Positions 25,418 to 34,171 of a stretch of 64,000 nt of DNA are shown here, one piece after another. A program made the translations under genes and the position numbers. The stretch spans positions 310,001 through 374,000 of the forward strand of contig NZ_CAXWGX010000012.1 in NCBI RefSeq assembly GCF_964266745.1, given 5' to 3'. How positions within the stretch are numbered: position 1 is the first letter of the stretch; the number at the start of each line of letters is the position of its first letter. The stretch comes from Propionicimonas sp020161015. Its GTDB lineage: Bacteria > Actinomycetota > Actinomycetes > Propionibacteriales > Propionibacteriaceae. The notes under the pieces were generated by a model, which had not been told where the DNA came from, ran no database searches, and worked only from the letters and a program-made list of their open reading frames with translations.

Positions 25418-25906
25418 ATGAGAACACGTCGACACCGCAGTGCGTGGAGCGCTGTCGTATTGACCGCAGTCGGTGGCGCCAACCTCGCCGCCGCCGCCGC
25501 CGCGAGCGGGAGCGTGAGCGATACGACCTGCTCGCCGCAGGTTCCGCTGTTGGCCTCGCTGGGTGTGCACCTGGACGTGTTGGCCGAGTCACGGCTGTGT
25601 CCGGAGCACTCTTATCTGCCGGGCAGCAATTACGGCGTCGCGGTGCAGCTGTGGGTGCTGGTATCGACCTCCACCCTGGTTGCTGGCGCGGTCGGGGTAT
25701 TGATGGCGCTCGGCGCCGGCCTGTGGGCTCGTCGGGCGTTCCGCAAGGTTCGTGACTGGCTTCGCCAGCGGCTGCCGGCTCGCGGCTTCCATGCCCCGGT
25801 GGTGGCCATCGCGACCGTTGCGGCGCCCGCGCCGCAATGTATGGACGTGCGCTTCGGCCTTTACCGGCCGTTGCAGCGGCGCGGCCCACCGGTGTCGTCC
25901 TGCTGA
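25418..25906 (+). CDS. Small membrane protein of unknown function
   Basis: 162 residues from ATG 25418, with GAGGAG upstream, 23 nt after lspA. A hydrophobic N-terminal segment acts as signal or anchor; a central membrane helix (LWVLVSTSTLVAGAVGVLMAL) follows an exported loop containing two cysteines (DTTCSPQV, SRLCPEHS) that could form a disulfide. The C-terminal part is basic. I do not recognise the family. It precedes VKOR and DsbA, so a link with disulfide chemistry is possible. Confidence 0.65.
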   Translation: MRTRRHRSAWSAVVLTAVGGANLAAAAAASGSVSDTTCSPQVPLLASLGVHLDVLAESRLCPEHSYLPGSNYGVAVQLWVLVSTSTLVAGAVGVLMALGAGLWARRAFRKVRDWLRQRLPARGFHAPVVAIATVAAPAPQCMDVRFGLYRPLQRRGPPVSSC

Positions 25907-26019
25907 TCTAGCCCCTTCCATACAGCCGGCCGGCGCGACCGCGCCGTGCGGGCTGTGCTGCGCACCCGCATGTCATGACATCGCGGGCGCAGCCAACGAC
26001 ATCAGAGAGCGACCCTTCC

Positions 26020-26649
26020 ATGCCCTATCCAGCTGACCTGCTGGAACGTGCCCACCGGTTCCGGCAGACCGACCGGTGGATCTTCTCCACCATGCTGTTC
26101 TCCGCCTGCCTGAGCCTGTACTCCTCCTTCGTCCTGGCCACCGACGCGATCCGGCTCGCCGCCGACCCCAAGATCGCCCTCCCCTGCAACATCAACGAAG
26201 TCATCAGCTGCAGCGTTGTGGCGCGCTCCTGGCAGGCAGGCCTGTTCGGGTTCCCGAACGCCTTCCTCGGCCTGATGGCCGAGCCTGTGGTGATCACCAT
26301 CGCCGTCGCCAGCCTGGCCGGCGTGCGGTTCCCACGGGCGTTCATGCTCGCCGCCCAACTCGTCTACACCCTCGGGCTCACCTTCGCGTACTGGCTCTTC
26401 TTCGAATCCACCTTCGTCATCGGAGCACTGTGCCCCTGGTGCCTAGTGGTGACCGTGTCGACCACCCTGGTGTTCGCCTCCCTCACCCACGTCAACATCC
26501 GCGACGGCAACCTCTACCTACCCCGGCCGGTCCACAACGCAGCCAACGCAGGCCTCCGCATGGGGCTCGACCTGCTGCTCGTCGTGCTGTGGCTCACCGC
26601 CATCACCACGCTGGTCGTCACCAAGTACGGCCCAGCACTTGTCAGCTAA
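26020..26649 (+). CDS. Vitamin K epoxide reductase family protein (disulfide generator)
   Basis: 209 residues from ATG 26020. Four to five membrane helices. The VKOR cysteines are all present: loop pair PCNINEVISC (Cys56, Cys64) and the quinone-proximal CPWC (Cys138, Cys141). In actinobacteria VKOR replaces DsbB and re-oxidises DsbA using menaquinone. The thioredoxin-fold partner is the next gene, so this pair should catalyse disulfide formation outside the membrane, helpful for copper-exposed secreted proteins. Confidence 0.9.
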   Translation: MPYPADLLERAHRFRQTDRWIFSTMLFSACLSLYSSFVLATDAIRLAADPKIALPCNINEVISCSVVARSWQAGLFGFPNAFLGLMAEPVVITIAVASLAGVRFPRAFMLAAQLVYTLGLTFAYWLFFESTFVIGALCPWCLVVTVSTTLVFASLTHVNIRDGNLYLPRPVHNAANAGLRMGLDLLLVVLWLTAITTLVVTKYGPALVS

Positions 26650-26760
26650 CCCCACACCAGTGACGCCTCGCCGGAGCCGGTCGAACCCCTGACCGCGGGC
26701 TCCCCGGACCGCCACCCTCACCAACATCCACCGACCAGTACAAGCCATCAGGAGACCGAC

Positions 26761-27495
26761 ATGAGCAAGAACGACAGACGCCCCCAGGGACGGACGACTC
26801 CCGAGGACCAGACCAGAGCCAGCACCGAACGACGAGTCAGGAGGATTGTGCTCGTCGTGATTGGCGTCGTCCTGGTGGCGGGCTGGGCCTACGCCGGCTT
26901 CCAGCTCACCCGCCCCCAGGAGGCCGCCATCGCCACACCGACACCGTCGACCACCTCATCGGCCGACCTCACGGTGCGGGAGGACTCCCGTCGGCTCAAC
27001 GACCTCCCCAACGCAAAGGTGACCTTCGTGGAGTTCCTGGACTTCGAATGCGAAGCCTGCGGCGCCGCCTTCCCCGCCATCGAGGAGTTGCGCCGGACCT
27101 ATGGGAACCGGGTCAGCTTCGTGATCCGCTACTTCCCCATCCAGAGCCACTTCAACGCCCTGCGCGCTGCCCGCGCCGTCGAGGCCGCCGCCCAGCAGGG
27201 CCAACTCGAAGCCATGTACACCAAGATGTATTCAGCCCAGACCGAATGGGCCGAACAGCAGGTCCCCAAGGACGACGTCTTCCGCGGCTACGCCCAAGAA
27301 CTCGGCCTGGACATGGCCACGTGGGAGGCCGCCTACAACGCCACCGCCACCACCGACCGCATCCAAAGCGACGTCCAGGACGGCACCAGCATGGGCGTTC
27401 AGGGAACCCCGACCTTCTTCCTCAACGGCAAGCTCATCGAGCCCCAGTCCTTCGGCGAACTGGAGACCCTAATCCAGCAGGCCCTCGCCGAATAG
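26761..27495 (+). CDS. DsbA-like membrane-anchored thiol oxidoreductase
   Basis: 244 residues. Cytoplasmic basic stretch, one membrane anchor (~28-48), low-complexity linker, then a Thioredoxin_4/DsbA domain with active site FECEAC (Cys97, Cys100) and the cis-proline loop QGTPTFFLNG. It probably introduces disulfides into exported proteins and is recharged by the VKOR protein just upstream. A multicopper oxidase gene follows after 36 nt. Confidence 0.9.
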   Translation: MSKNDRRPQGRTTPEDQTRASTERRVRRIVLVVIGVVLVAGWAYAGFQLTRPQEAAIATPTPSTTSSADLTVREDSRRLNDLPNAKVTFVEFLDFECEACGAAFPAIEELRRTYGNRVSFVIRYFPIQSHFNALRAARAVEAAAQQGQLEAMYTKMYSAQTEWAEQQVPKDDVFRGYAQELGLDMATWEAAYNATATTDRIQSDVQDGTSMGVQGTPTFFLNGKLIEPQSFGELETLIQQALAE

Positions 27496-27531
27496 CCCAC
27501 GAGAACCGGTCAGCGAACCATGGAACGAGCA

Positions 27532-28989
27532 ATGGACACCTCACGTCGCAGCCTGATCGGCGGCGGCCTGGCAATCACCGGGACGTGGCTGCTGGGCGGC
27601 TGCGTCCCGGCCCGCACTCGCTCCGGGCCGGACGGCGCGTCCCTGCAGCCAACCATGCCCTACCCGACCCCGCCCCGGCTCGCCCCCGCCGCCGGTGGCA
27701 CCGTGGTGGAGAAGACGTTGCGGGCAGCCCCGACCACCGTCGATCTGGGAGGGCTGCTGGTCGACACCTGGGCCTACAGCGATGTCATGCCAGGACCCGG
27801 CCTGGACGCGCGGGTGGGAGACCTGCTGCGGATCACCCTGGACAACCAATTGCCCGCCGACACCAGCCTCCACTGGCACGGGCTCGCGCTGCCCAACGGT
27901 GTCGACGGCGCGCCGGGCATGACCCAGAACTCGATCGCCCCCGGCGGCCGCCACCTGTACGAGTTCGTCGCGCAGCGTCCGGGCACCTACCTCTACGGCG
28001 CCCACGTCGGTGTCCAGCTCGACCGCGGCCTGTACGCCTCGCTGACCATTGCCGACCCGGCCGAGCCCGGCGACTACGACGACGAGTGGATCGTGGTCCT
28101 CGATGACTGGGTCGACGGGACCGGCCGCACCCCCGACGATGTGCTGCGAGCGCTCACCGCGACCCGGCCGACGACCTCGGCCCAGACGGGCAGCACCAGC
28201 ACCGCCCCGTTTGGCGACCCGGGCCGCGTCAACTACCCCTACTACCTGGTGAACGGCGCCCTGCCCGCAGCACCGGTCAGCTACCGCGGCCGACCGGGCC
28301 GCCGGCTGCGGCTGAGGGTGATCAACGCCGCTTCCGACACGATCTTCACCCTCGCTGTCGGCGGGCATCGGCTGACCGTCACCCACGCCGACGGCTTCCG
28401 GGTGGCGCCACGTGAGACAGCGGCGCTCCACATCGGCCAGGGCGAGCGTTACGACCTGCTGGTCAACCTCGGCGATGGTGTGTTCCCGCTCGTCGCGAGA
28501 CCTTGGCGTCGACCCGGGCAAGCCATGGCCCTTATCCGTACCACCACCGGCATGGCACCAGCCGTTGGTCGGCTACCCGAGTTCACCAAGCCGGTACTCC
28601 AGGCTACCGAACTGACCCCGGACGACTCGGCCCGGCTGCCCGGCCGCCCCACCGATGTGTTCGCCCGGCTTCGCCTCGGCGGTCAGGCCGATCCGTATGG
28701 GTGGACCATCAACGGGGCACCGTTCGGACGCAACAACCCGATCACCGTGTTCCAGGGCCAGCGGCTGCAACTGGATGTCACCAATGCCACAACCAGCGCC
28801 CATCCCCTGCACCTGCACGGACACACCATGGCCATGCCCAACGGGCTACGGAAGGACACCGTCCTGATACCTCCCAGTACCACCATCCCGCTCCAGCTGG
28901 ACGCCACCAATCCCGGGGCATGGAGCATCCACTGCCAGAACCCCTACCACGCCGAAACAGGGATGGCGATCGCCCTGGAGTACCGGTGA
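27532..28989 (+). CDS. Multicopper oxidase-like lipoprotein with incomplete copper centre (copy 1)
   Basis: 485 residues from ATG 27532. Twin-arginine signal SRRSLIGGG followed by lipobox LGGC (Cys24). Three cupredoxin domains as in CueO/SufI relatives. Copper motifs: HWHG (His114, His116) intact; the second motif, HPH in the paralogue at 43704, reads YGAH with Gly156 in place of the first His; HPLHLHGHT (from His424) intact; the last motif is IHCQNPYH, with Gln469 replacing the histidine after the T1 cysteine. Two of the eight trinuclear-centre histidines are therefore missing, so oxidase activity is doubtful and a binding or SufI-like role is possible. Confidence 0.85.
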   Translation: MDTSRRSLIGGGLAITGTWLLGGCVPARTRSGPDGASLQPTMPYPTPPRLAPAAGGTVVEKTLRAAPTTVDLGGLLVDTWAYSDVMPGPGLDARVGDLLRITLDNQLPADTSLHWHGLALPNGVDGAPGMTQNSIAPGGRHLYEFVAQRPGTYLYGAHVGVQLDRGLYASLTIADPAEPGDYDDEWIVVLDDWVDGTGRTPDDVLRALTATRPTTSAQTGSTSTAPFGDPGRVNYPYYLVNGALPAAPVSYRGRPGRRLRLRVINAASDTIFTLAVGGHRLTVTHADGFRVAPRETAALHIGQGERYDLLVNLGDGVFPLVARPWRRPGQAMALIRTTTGMAPAVGRLPEFTKPVLQATELTPDDSARLPGRPTDVFARLRLGGQADPYGWTINGAPFGRNNPITVFQGQRLQLDVTNATTSAHPLHLHGHTMAMPNGLRKDTVLIPPSTTIPLQLDATNPGAWSIHCQNPYHAETGMAIALEYR

Positions 28990-29990
28990 CAACGAACCCG
29001 ACACCGACCGGACGCCAAGACCCGGCAACGAGTCGCCAAGCAGACCCGAGGGCGCGCAAGGCCCAAGCCGGCAGCCACGAAGAGCGGCCGGAGCGAACCG
29101 CTGCTTCGGACGACATCGCCGACTTCGTGCGACTGGTGGCCAGTGACCATGACGCCACTGTCGGTCCGCGGACCGTCGTGCGCGAACTGACGCAGCAAGG
29201 TCGGCGCCAACCCGGCCCGGACCACGCACAGCTGTACACCTGCGCCGGAGTCGTCGTGAAGCTCCACCCTCGCGGAACCGACGTCGTCCTCCTCGCCCGC
29301 CGGTTGCAGAGCATGGCCCGACCGGGCGTCAGCCGTTTCTGGATCCAGCCGCTGCGCGCCCTGCCGATGCCCGGACCACGAGGGCGGCTGGCCACGACCT
29401 GGCCGCACGTCGGCGTGCTCACACCCACCGACCAGCCGCCCTGGACACAGCTGGGAACACTGCTCGCCAGACTGCACCAGACCCCGCCCTCTCGGCCCGG
29501 CGCTCCGCCCTCCGGCGCGCCCGCCCGCCTCGCACGAGCAACCGCCCACCTCCGCCAGCACACCGGCGAGAACCTGGACTGGCTCGCAGAACTTGGCGAT
29601 GGCCTGATCCGACAGCTACGCCAGCCGTCTCGCACCACGCTGATCCACGGCGACCTCCACCTCGGGCAACTGGGCCGCCCGCCCGAGGGTAGCTGGAAGC
29701 TACTCGATCCGGACGACACTGGCATCGGCGACCCGGCCTGGGACCTCGCACGTCCTGCCGGCTTGTGGGCGGCGGGACTACTCGACGACGCCTCCTGGAA
29801 CGCTCTCCTCACCGCGTATCGAGACGCTGGCGGCGCCGCAGTACCACCCACCGGCGACCCCTGGGCGAACCTCGACCTGCCGGCCCGCGCGGCAACCCTG
29901 ATCGCAACCGTCCAGGCGCTCCGCTCACCCGAGCACCCAGACATGACTTGCGTGCTCGTCCAGGCGTGCCGCAGGATGCTTGGCCATTGA
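28986..29990 (+). CDS. Aminoglycoside phosphotransferase-family protein
   Basis: 334 residues from GTG 28986, which overlaps the oxidase stop (GTGA). The kinase-like catalytic loop LIHGDLHLGQLG and metal-binding DPDDTGIGDPAWDLA place it in the APH fold. A short N-terminal lobe has VVVKLHPRG as the probable ATP-binding lysine. Its substrate is unknown; antibiotic resistance should not be assumed. The first ~45 residues are low-complexity. Coupling to a copper oxidase is unusual. Confidence 0.75.
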   Translation: MTTNPTPTGRQDPATSRQADPRARKAQAGSHEERPERTAASDDIADFVRLVASDHDATVGPRTVVRELTQQGRRQPGPDHAQLYTCAGVVVKLHPRGTDVVLLARRLQSMARPGVSRFWIQPLRALPMPGPRGRLATTWPHVGVLTPTDQPPWTQLGTLLARLHQTPPSRPGAPPSGAPARLARATAHLRQHTGENLDWLAELGDGLIRQLRQPSRTTLIHGDLHLGQLGRPPEGSWKLLDPDDTGIGDPAWDLARPAGLWAAGLLDDASWNALLTAYRDAGGAAVPPTGDPWANLDLPARAATLIATVQALRSPEHPDMTCVLVQACRRMLGH

Positions 29991-30237
29991 CCACGTCGAC
30001 GCAGTCGTCACAGGGCACCACCCGGGCCATCTTTGGGGGAATCGGACGGGTTCGCTTGAAGTCGGAGGACTACCTGCAACGACTGGGCAGGCACGGGCGT
30101 GGAGCGCGGTGCGAGGAACGCACTGCTCTGGTGGTGGCAGCCGCCGGCCCGCTGACCGGTGGCGCCACCGTGCTGCCACGCGCCCCTTCCTGGCGCGTCA
30201 GACCCGGACCTGCCCACCCCGACTGCGACCGTCAACC

Positions 30238-31063
30238 ATGGCAGTTCCCCGGGCGCCCGGCTCTGGTCCGTGCCTTCGGGTGCGGTTCGCCGGAACCGAG
30301 CTCACGCTGTCACCGTTCACCTTCTACTACTCAGGCGCCGGCGGCGGCAGCGTCTGCGTGGACGGCTTCGACATCTACCCGCCTTCAGTCGGGTGGCCAG
30401 AAGTGCTGTTCGTCTACGTCCCGGTCCCTGTCTTCGACGAGCTGACGGTGAGGCAGTCGAGCGGGATGGACAAGAGCCCGACCAGCATCAACGCGCGCAC
30501 CGAAGCCTCGGGCGGCGGCTGGTGGGTGGTCCGCCCGCGGGGCCTGCCCGGCGACCACCGGGTGAGCGTCTTCGCCTCGGGCCACGGCGGCGAAATGGTC
30601 GCCGACCTGCTCTGGCAGACCCCGTCCGACCAGGCGATCCCCGAATCCACGGCGCAGATCGCGGTCATCGCCGACGACGGACGCCCAGACTCCTTCGGTG
30701 TCGAGTTGTCTGTGGGCGGCCTCGCCACCTCACCGGTACAGGCCTCGGCGATCATCTCGCTCACGGCAGCCAACGGACGCTCGCTCTCGTTCGAGGCGAC
30801 CAATCCCCGCATCGGCTGCGGCCCGGCCGGCTCGGTGTGGTGGAATGGCCCGGCCGGCAAGGGCAAACAGTCCGCGACGCTGGGCGACTTCCAGTCCACC
30901 GTGCAGGTCGATCTCACCCTCGATGGCGTCACCCACGGCGCGAGCGCCACTTTCCGCCGACGATCTGCCCGACCCGGCCAGCAGGCTCCTGCCGCTGCAG
31001 TTCGGACCCGCCGTTACGCTGGCTGGCCCCACCAATCTCAAGGAGTTTCGAGACAGCTGCTAG
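30238..31063 (+). pseudogene. Unknown gene, apparently frameshifted
   Basis: A convincing coding stretch runs from about ATG 30238 with SVCVDGFDIYPPSVGWPEV, WWVVRPRGLPGDHRVSVF and SLTAANGRSLSFEA, resembling an exported beta-rich protein, but no clear signal peptide is joined to it. Around 30952 the sensible frame shifts: GASATF is followed in the neighbouring frame by ADDLPDPASRLLPLQFGP and TNLKEFRDSC before a TAG at 31061-31063. In the original frame the text becomes arginine-rich and ends at 31161. I recognise no family. Region 29991-30237 and 31064-31192 hold no other gene. Confidence 0.45.
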
Positions 31064-31192
31064 TTCGTCAATGTCAACGAACATGTCCTCAAGACCTTGG
31101 GCCTGCTGAACTCACCGACGTCACCAATGGTCAGTCAAGGTCGAAAGATGAAGTCGCTTGAGGACGAGTGCGGCCGGAAGAAGGATTGCTCT

Positions 31193-32764
31193 ATGGTGAG
31201 CAGCCCAACGATCACCACAACGACCAGCTGCCGCTTGGGCGGTGCCCGCCAGCCTGCGCACCTGACTCAGCCCGTGCTGCCGCTGGGGTGGGCTGTCGTG
31301 ACCTCGGCCTTGGCTGGCTTGGCGCTGGACACAGCGTTCCCTGAACTCGGCTGGTGGCCGATCGCGCTTGTCAGCGTCACCCTGGCCTTGATCGCTCTCA
31401 CCGGCCGCCGGGCAGGCGGGGCCCTTCTGGTTGGTCTGGTCTACGGCGGTGCCTTCTACGTGACTCACCTGAGTTGGGCGGGACGGTTTCTGGGTCCGCT
31501 GCCGTGGCTCGGTCTGGCTGGCGTGCAGGCGCTGTTGTTCGCCGTGGGAGCGGTACCGATCGCGTTGGCCTTCCGGTGGTCCACGCGGGCGCTGCGCGGC
31601 CGGTGGGGTCAGGTGGTGGTCGTCCCGCTTCTGGTCGGAGGGTTGTGGACGCTGCGCGAGACCGTCATGGGCAGTTGGCCCTACGGCGGATTCCCCTGGG
31701 CTCGCCTGGGGATGAGCCAGGCGACCAGCCCCTTCGCCGAAGCGGTCTCGTGGGTAGGTGTGACCGGAATGTCGTTCATGATCGCGACCGTCTGTGCGGG
31801 GATCGGCCAGTGGTGGCGGGTCGGTCGCGGGCGTGACTGGCGAGGCCTGGTCATGCCCGCCGCGGTGATCGGCTTGCTTCTGGTTGTGCCGCAGTTCCCC
31901 ACCACACCGGCTGGTGAGTTAACCGTCGGATGGGTGCAGGGCAACGGGCCAGCCGGCTACTTCGACGCCGCTGCCCCTGGTGCGATGCTCACCGCACAGA
32001 CCGCCGCAAGCATTCCGCTGATCGGCCAGCCGGTGGATGTGCTGGTCTGGCCCGAAGGAGGGGTAGACAGTGACCCACTCAACGACGCGGGGACCGATGC
32101 AGCGCTCGATGAGCTGTCCCGCCAGGCTTCGGCACCCTTGCTGGTGAACGCTGCAACCCGTCGCGGGGGGAACACCTACAACACGTCCCTGCTCTGGCCG
32201 GCCGCCGGCGGCGTAGTCCAGCTGTTCGACAAGGCCAACCCGGTCCCGTTCGGTGAGTATGTGCCCGACCTATGGTTCTACCAGCGCATCGCACCGGACC
32301 TGATCGGCCTGATCGGACGCGAGTACACCCCCGGCACCAACTCCCCGTATGTCAGCCTGAACGGGGTCGGGGTGGGATTGGCGATCTGTTTCGACGTGAT
32401 CTTCGACGACGTCATCTGGCGGGGTGCCCAGGACGGGGCTCAGCTGTACCTGCTTCAGTCCAACAACGGCGACTTCCGCGGCACCGACGAGAACCTGCAA
32501 CAGGCTGCCTTCGCCCGGATGCGCGCAATCGAGACCGGTCGCGGCGTCGTGAACGTCTCCACGACGGGCACCAGCCAGGCCTTCGCCCCCGACGGCACAC
32601 TCCTCGATGAGCTCCCCGCCGACACCGCCGGCGCTCGGGTCACCACCATCCCACTCCGCACCGGACTGACCCCCGCGGTCGCTCTCGGCCCGTGGCTCGC
32701 CGGTCTCCTGGCCACGACCAGCCTGCCCGGCCTCCTGTTGCTCGGGTTCGCAGCCCGGCGGTGA
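31193..32764 (+). CDS. lnt: Apolipoprotein N-acyltransferase (copy 1)
   Basis: 523 residues from ATG 31193, with GAAGGA upstream. N-terminal membrane bundle (about seven helices) then the nitrilase domain with the catalytic triad: Glu288 in WPEGG, Lys347 in LFDKANPVPFGEY, Cys399 in LAICFDVIF. It adds a third acyl chain to lipoproteins at the membrane. A second, divergent lnt lies at 57747-59390. Two accessory copies in one region are unexpected. Confidence 0.88.
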   Translation: MVSSPTITTTTSCRLGGARQPAHLTQPVLPLGWAVVTSALAGLALDTAFPELGWWPIALVSVTLALIALTGRRAGGALLVGLVYGGAFYVTHLSWAGRFLGPLPWLGLAGVQALLFAVGAVPIALAFRWSTRALRGRWGQVVVVPLLVGGLWTLRETVMGSWPYGGFPWARLGMSQATSPFAEAVSWVGVTGMSFMIATVCAGIGQWWRVGRGRDWRGLVMPAAVIGLLLVVPQFPTTPAGELTVGWVQGNGPAGYFDAAAPGAMLTAQTAASIPLIGQPVDVLVWPEGGVDSDPLNDAGTDAALDELSRQASAPLLVNAATRRGGNTYNTSLLWPAAGGVVQLFDKANPVPFGEYVPDLWFYQRIAPDLIGLIGREYTPGTNSPYVSLNGVGVGLAICFDVIFDDVIWRGAQDGAQLYLLQSNNGDFRGTDENLQQAAFARMRAIETGRGVVNVSTTGTSQAFAPDGTLLDELPADTAGARVTTIPLRTGLTPAVALGPWLAGLLATTSLPGLLLLGFAARR

Positions 32765-32804
32765 GGCTACCGCAGATCCCGGTCCTCGATCCGGCCTGTC
32801 CCGG

Positions 32805-33446
32805 CTACCGGGGAGCTCGCGAAGGGTTCGCTCCATTCTTGGGACGAATCTGCAGCCCGCCATCCGCGCAGCGCACTTGTCGCCGACGCCCGCGCTGAGG
32901 CATCTGAAGTCCGTGGCCTCCACAGGACCCGCTGCCGAGTACCTCTTGCCGGCCGGGGGTGCCGCCGAGCCATCGTGGGACGTGTCGGGCGTAGCGTCGG
33001 TACTCGTCGCCGAAGGTGGCTTCCAGAGCCGCTTCTTCGGGCGGGATCTGGAGCCTGTCCATCCAGACCACGAATCCCGCCAACGGAACCAGCCCCGGCA
33101 GCGATCGACGCGCAACGGCATGCGCCAGCAGAACCCCGGCCATCCCGACATACATCGGATTCCGCGTCACGGCATTCGGCCCGGTCACCACCAGAGAGGT
33201 TGCTCGCCCAGGAACAAGTGGATCCACTGTCGTGCGTTGGCGCCGGAAGCCGACCAGGCTCCCGATCAGCAGCCCGAGCGCCAGCGCCGCCACCAGTGCC
33301 GACTCAATCACGGACATCGCCGACGTCCGCCGACCGCGGGCAAGGAGGAGTTGGGCTGCCGCCGCCGCGGCAAGAACCGCGACGGGCGGAGCCTTCGCGA
33401 ACGTCCTGGTCCGTCCGCGTCTGCCGTTCGGGGAGTGCTCGTTCAC
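32805..33446 (-). CDS. Methyltransferase-like membrane protein (ICMT/PEMT family)
   Basis: 213 residues from GTG 33446 (GGAGG upstream). Three or four membrane helices, then the family signature VTRNPMYVGMAGVLLAHAV and the C-terminal EEAALEATFGDEYRRYARHVPRWL, which binds S-adenosylmethionine in isoprenylcysteine-methyltransferase-like proteins. The last ~50 residues after HVPRWL are not typical of the family and may reflect a lost stop or frameshift. Bacterial substrates are unknown. Confidence 0.75.
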   Translation of the reverse strand: MNEHSPNGRRGRTRTFAKAPPVAVLAAAAAAQLLLARGRRTSAMSVIESALVAALALGLLIGSLVGFRRQRTTVDPLVPGRATSLVVTGPNAVTRNPMYVGMAGVLLAHAVARRSLPGLVPLAGFVVWMDRLQIPPEEAALEATFGDEYRRYARHVPRWLGGTPGRQEVLGSGSCGGHGLQMPQRGRRRQVRCADGGLQIRPKNGANPSRAPR

Positions 33447-33483
33447 CGATCCTCCGCCCTTGGATCGTGCTAGTGCGTCGCGG

Positions 33484-33798
33484 CTAACTGGAAAAGAAGA
33501 GCCCAGCCAGTCCACCCTTGCGGTATCGGCGGTCGCCGTGTTTGCCCCACGCCGGGCCGTAACCGGGCATCGGGGGTGGCTGGTTGAGGAACCGGCCTTC
33601 CATCTGGGTGAGCTGTTCGAGTTCGCCGAAGTCGAGGAAGAGTCCGCGGCAGTTGCCGCACTGCTCCAACTGGATGCCGTTGCGTTCGTAGGTGCGCATG
33701 GCGCCGTGGCACTTGGGACACACCAGCGCGGTCGCAGGAGGCTGCTGCCCGGGATCGGGATATGGCTCGTACGGAGGGGGGTCCTTTGGGTAGGTCAT
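33484..33798 (-). CDS. TFIIB-type zinc-ribbon protein
   Basis: 104 residues from ATG 33798. A proline-rich start is followed by a zinc ribbon, LVCPKCHGAMRTYERNGIQL then EQCGNCRGLFLDFGELEQL, the zf-TFIIB pattern found in small bacterial proteins near metal and envelope genes. The C-terminal part is Gly/Tyr/Pro-rich. Zinc binding is likely; role unknown. Upstream 33799-33997 holds no gene. Confidence 0.78.
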   Translation of the reverse strand: MTYPKDPPPYEPYPDPGQQPPATALVCPKCHGAMRTYERNGIQLEQCGNCRGLFLDFGELEQLTQMEGRFLNQPPPMPGYGPAWGKHGDRRYRKGGLAGLFFSS

Positions 33799-33997
33799 GT
33801 GCCAAGCATGCCGCCCCAACACAAACGGCCAGACGCGCACGCCGCTCGGGTTGGCTGGCGGGATCGAAGGGGCGTTAACGGACCGGGAGTAGCCGCTGGC
33901 TTGCAGAAACACCTGAAGCCGCAGCGGAGAATTGTGTGGCTCGTCCAACATGAGTCTGTGCGTGGACACACCCGGGAACCATTGGAGAAGCTGAACT

Positions 33998-34125
33998 GCG
34001 AAGGGGAGTAGTTCCGCCGAACCCTGGTTCGGACGCGGTGCGTCGACATGCTGGCGGTCATTCTGATCCGCCCGGAGTAGTACCTCACATTGGGAGGCGA
34101 ACGAGACCTTCGGCCATATCGCCGT
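33998..34125 (+). promoter_or_regulatory. yybP-ykoY manganese riboswitch
   Basis: The conserved elements appear in order: AAGGGGAGTAG (34001-34011), the core CGTCGACATGCTGG (34041-34054), a CCCGGAGTAG segment (34071-34080) and the closing GGAGGCGAACGAGACC (34093-34108). These match the Mn2+-sensing yybP-ykoY class, whose members precede manganese and cation exporters. It lies ~50 nt before the exchanger gene, as expected. Boundaries are approximate. Confidence 0.78.
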
Positions 34126-34171
34126 GGCCGAGGGCAGACCCCTCGGCTACGGCATCACCTGGAGACTCCCG

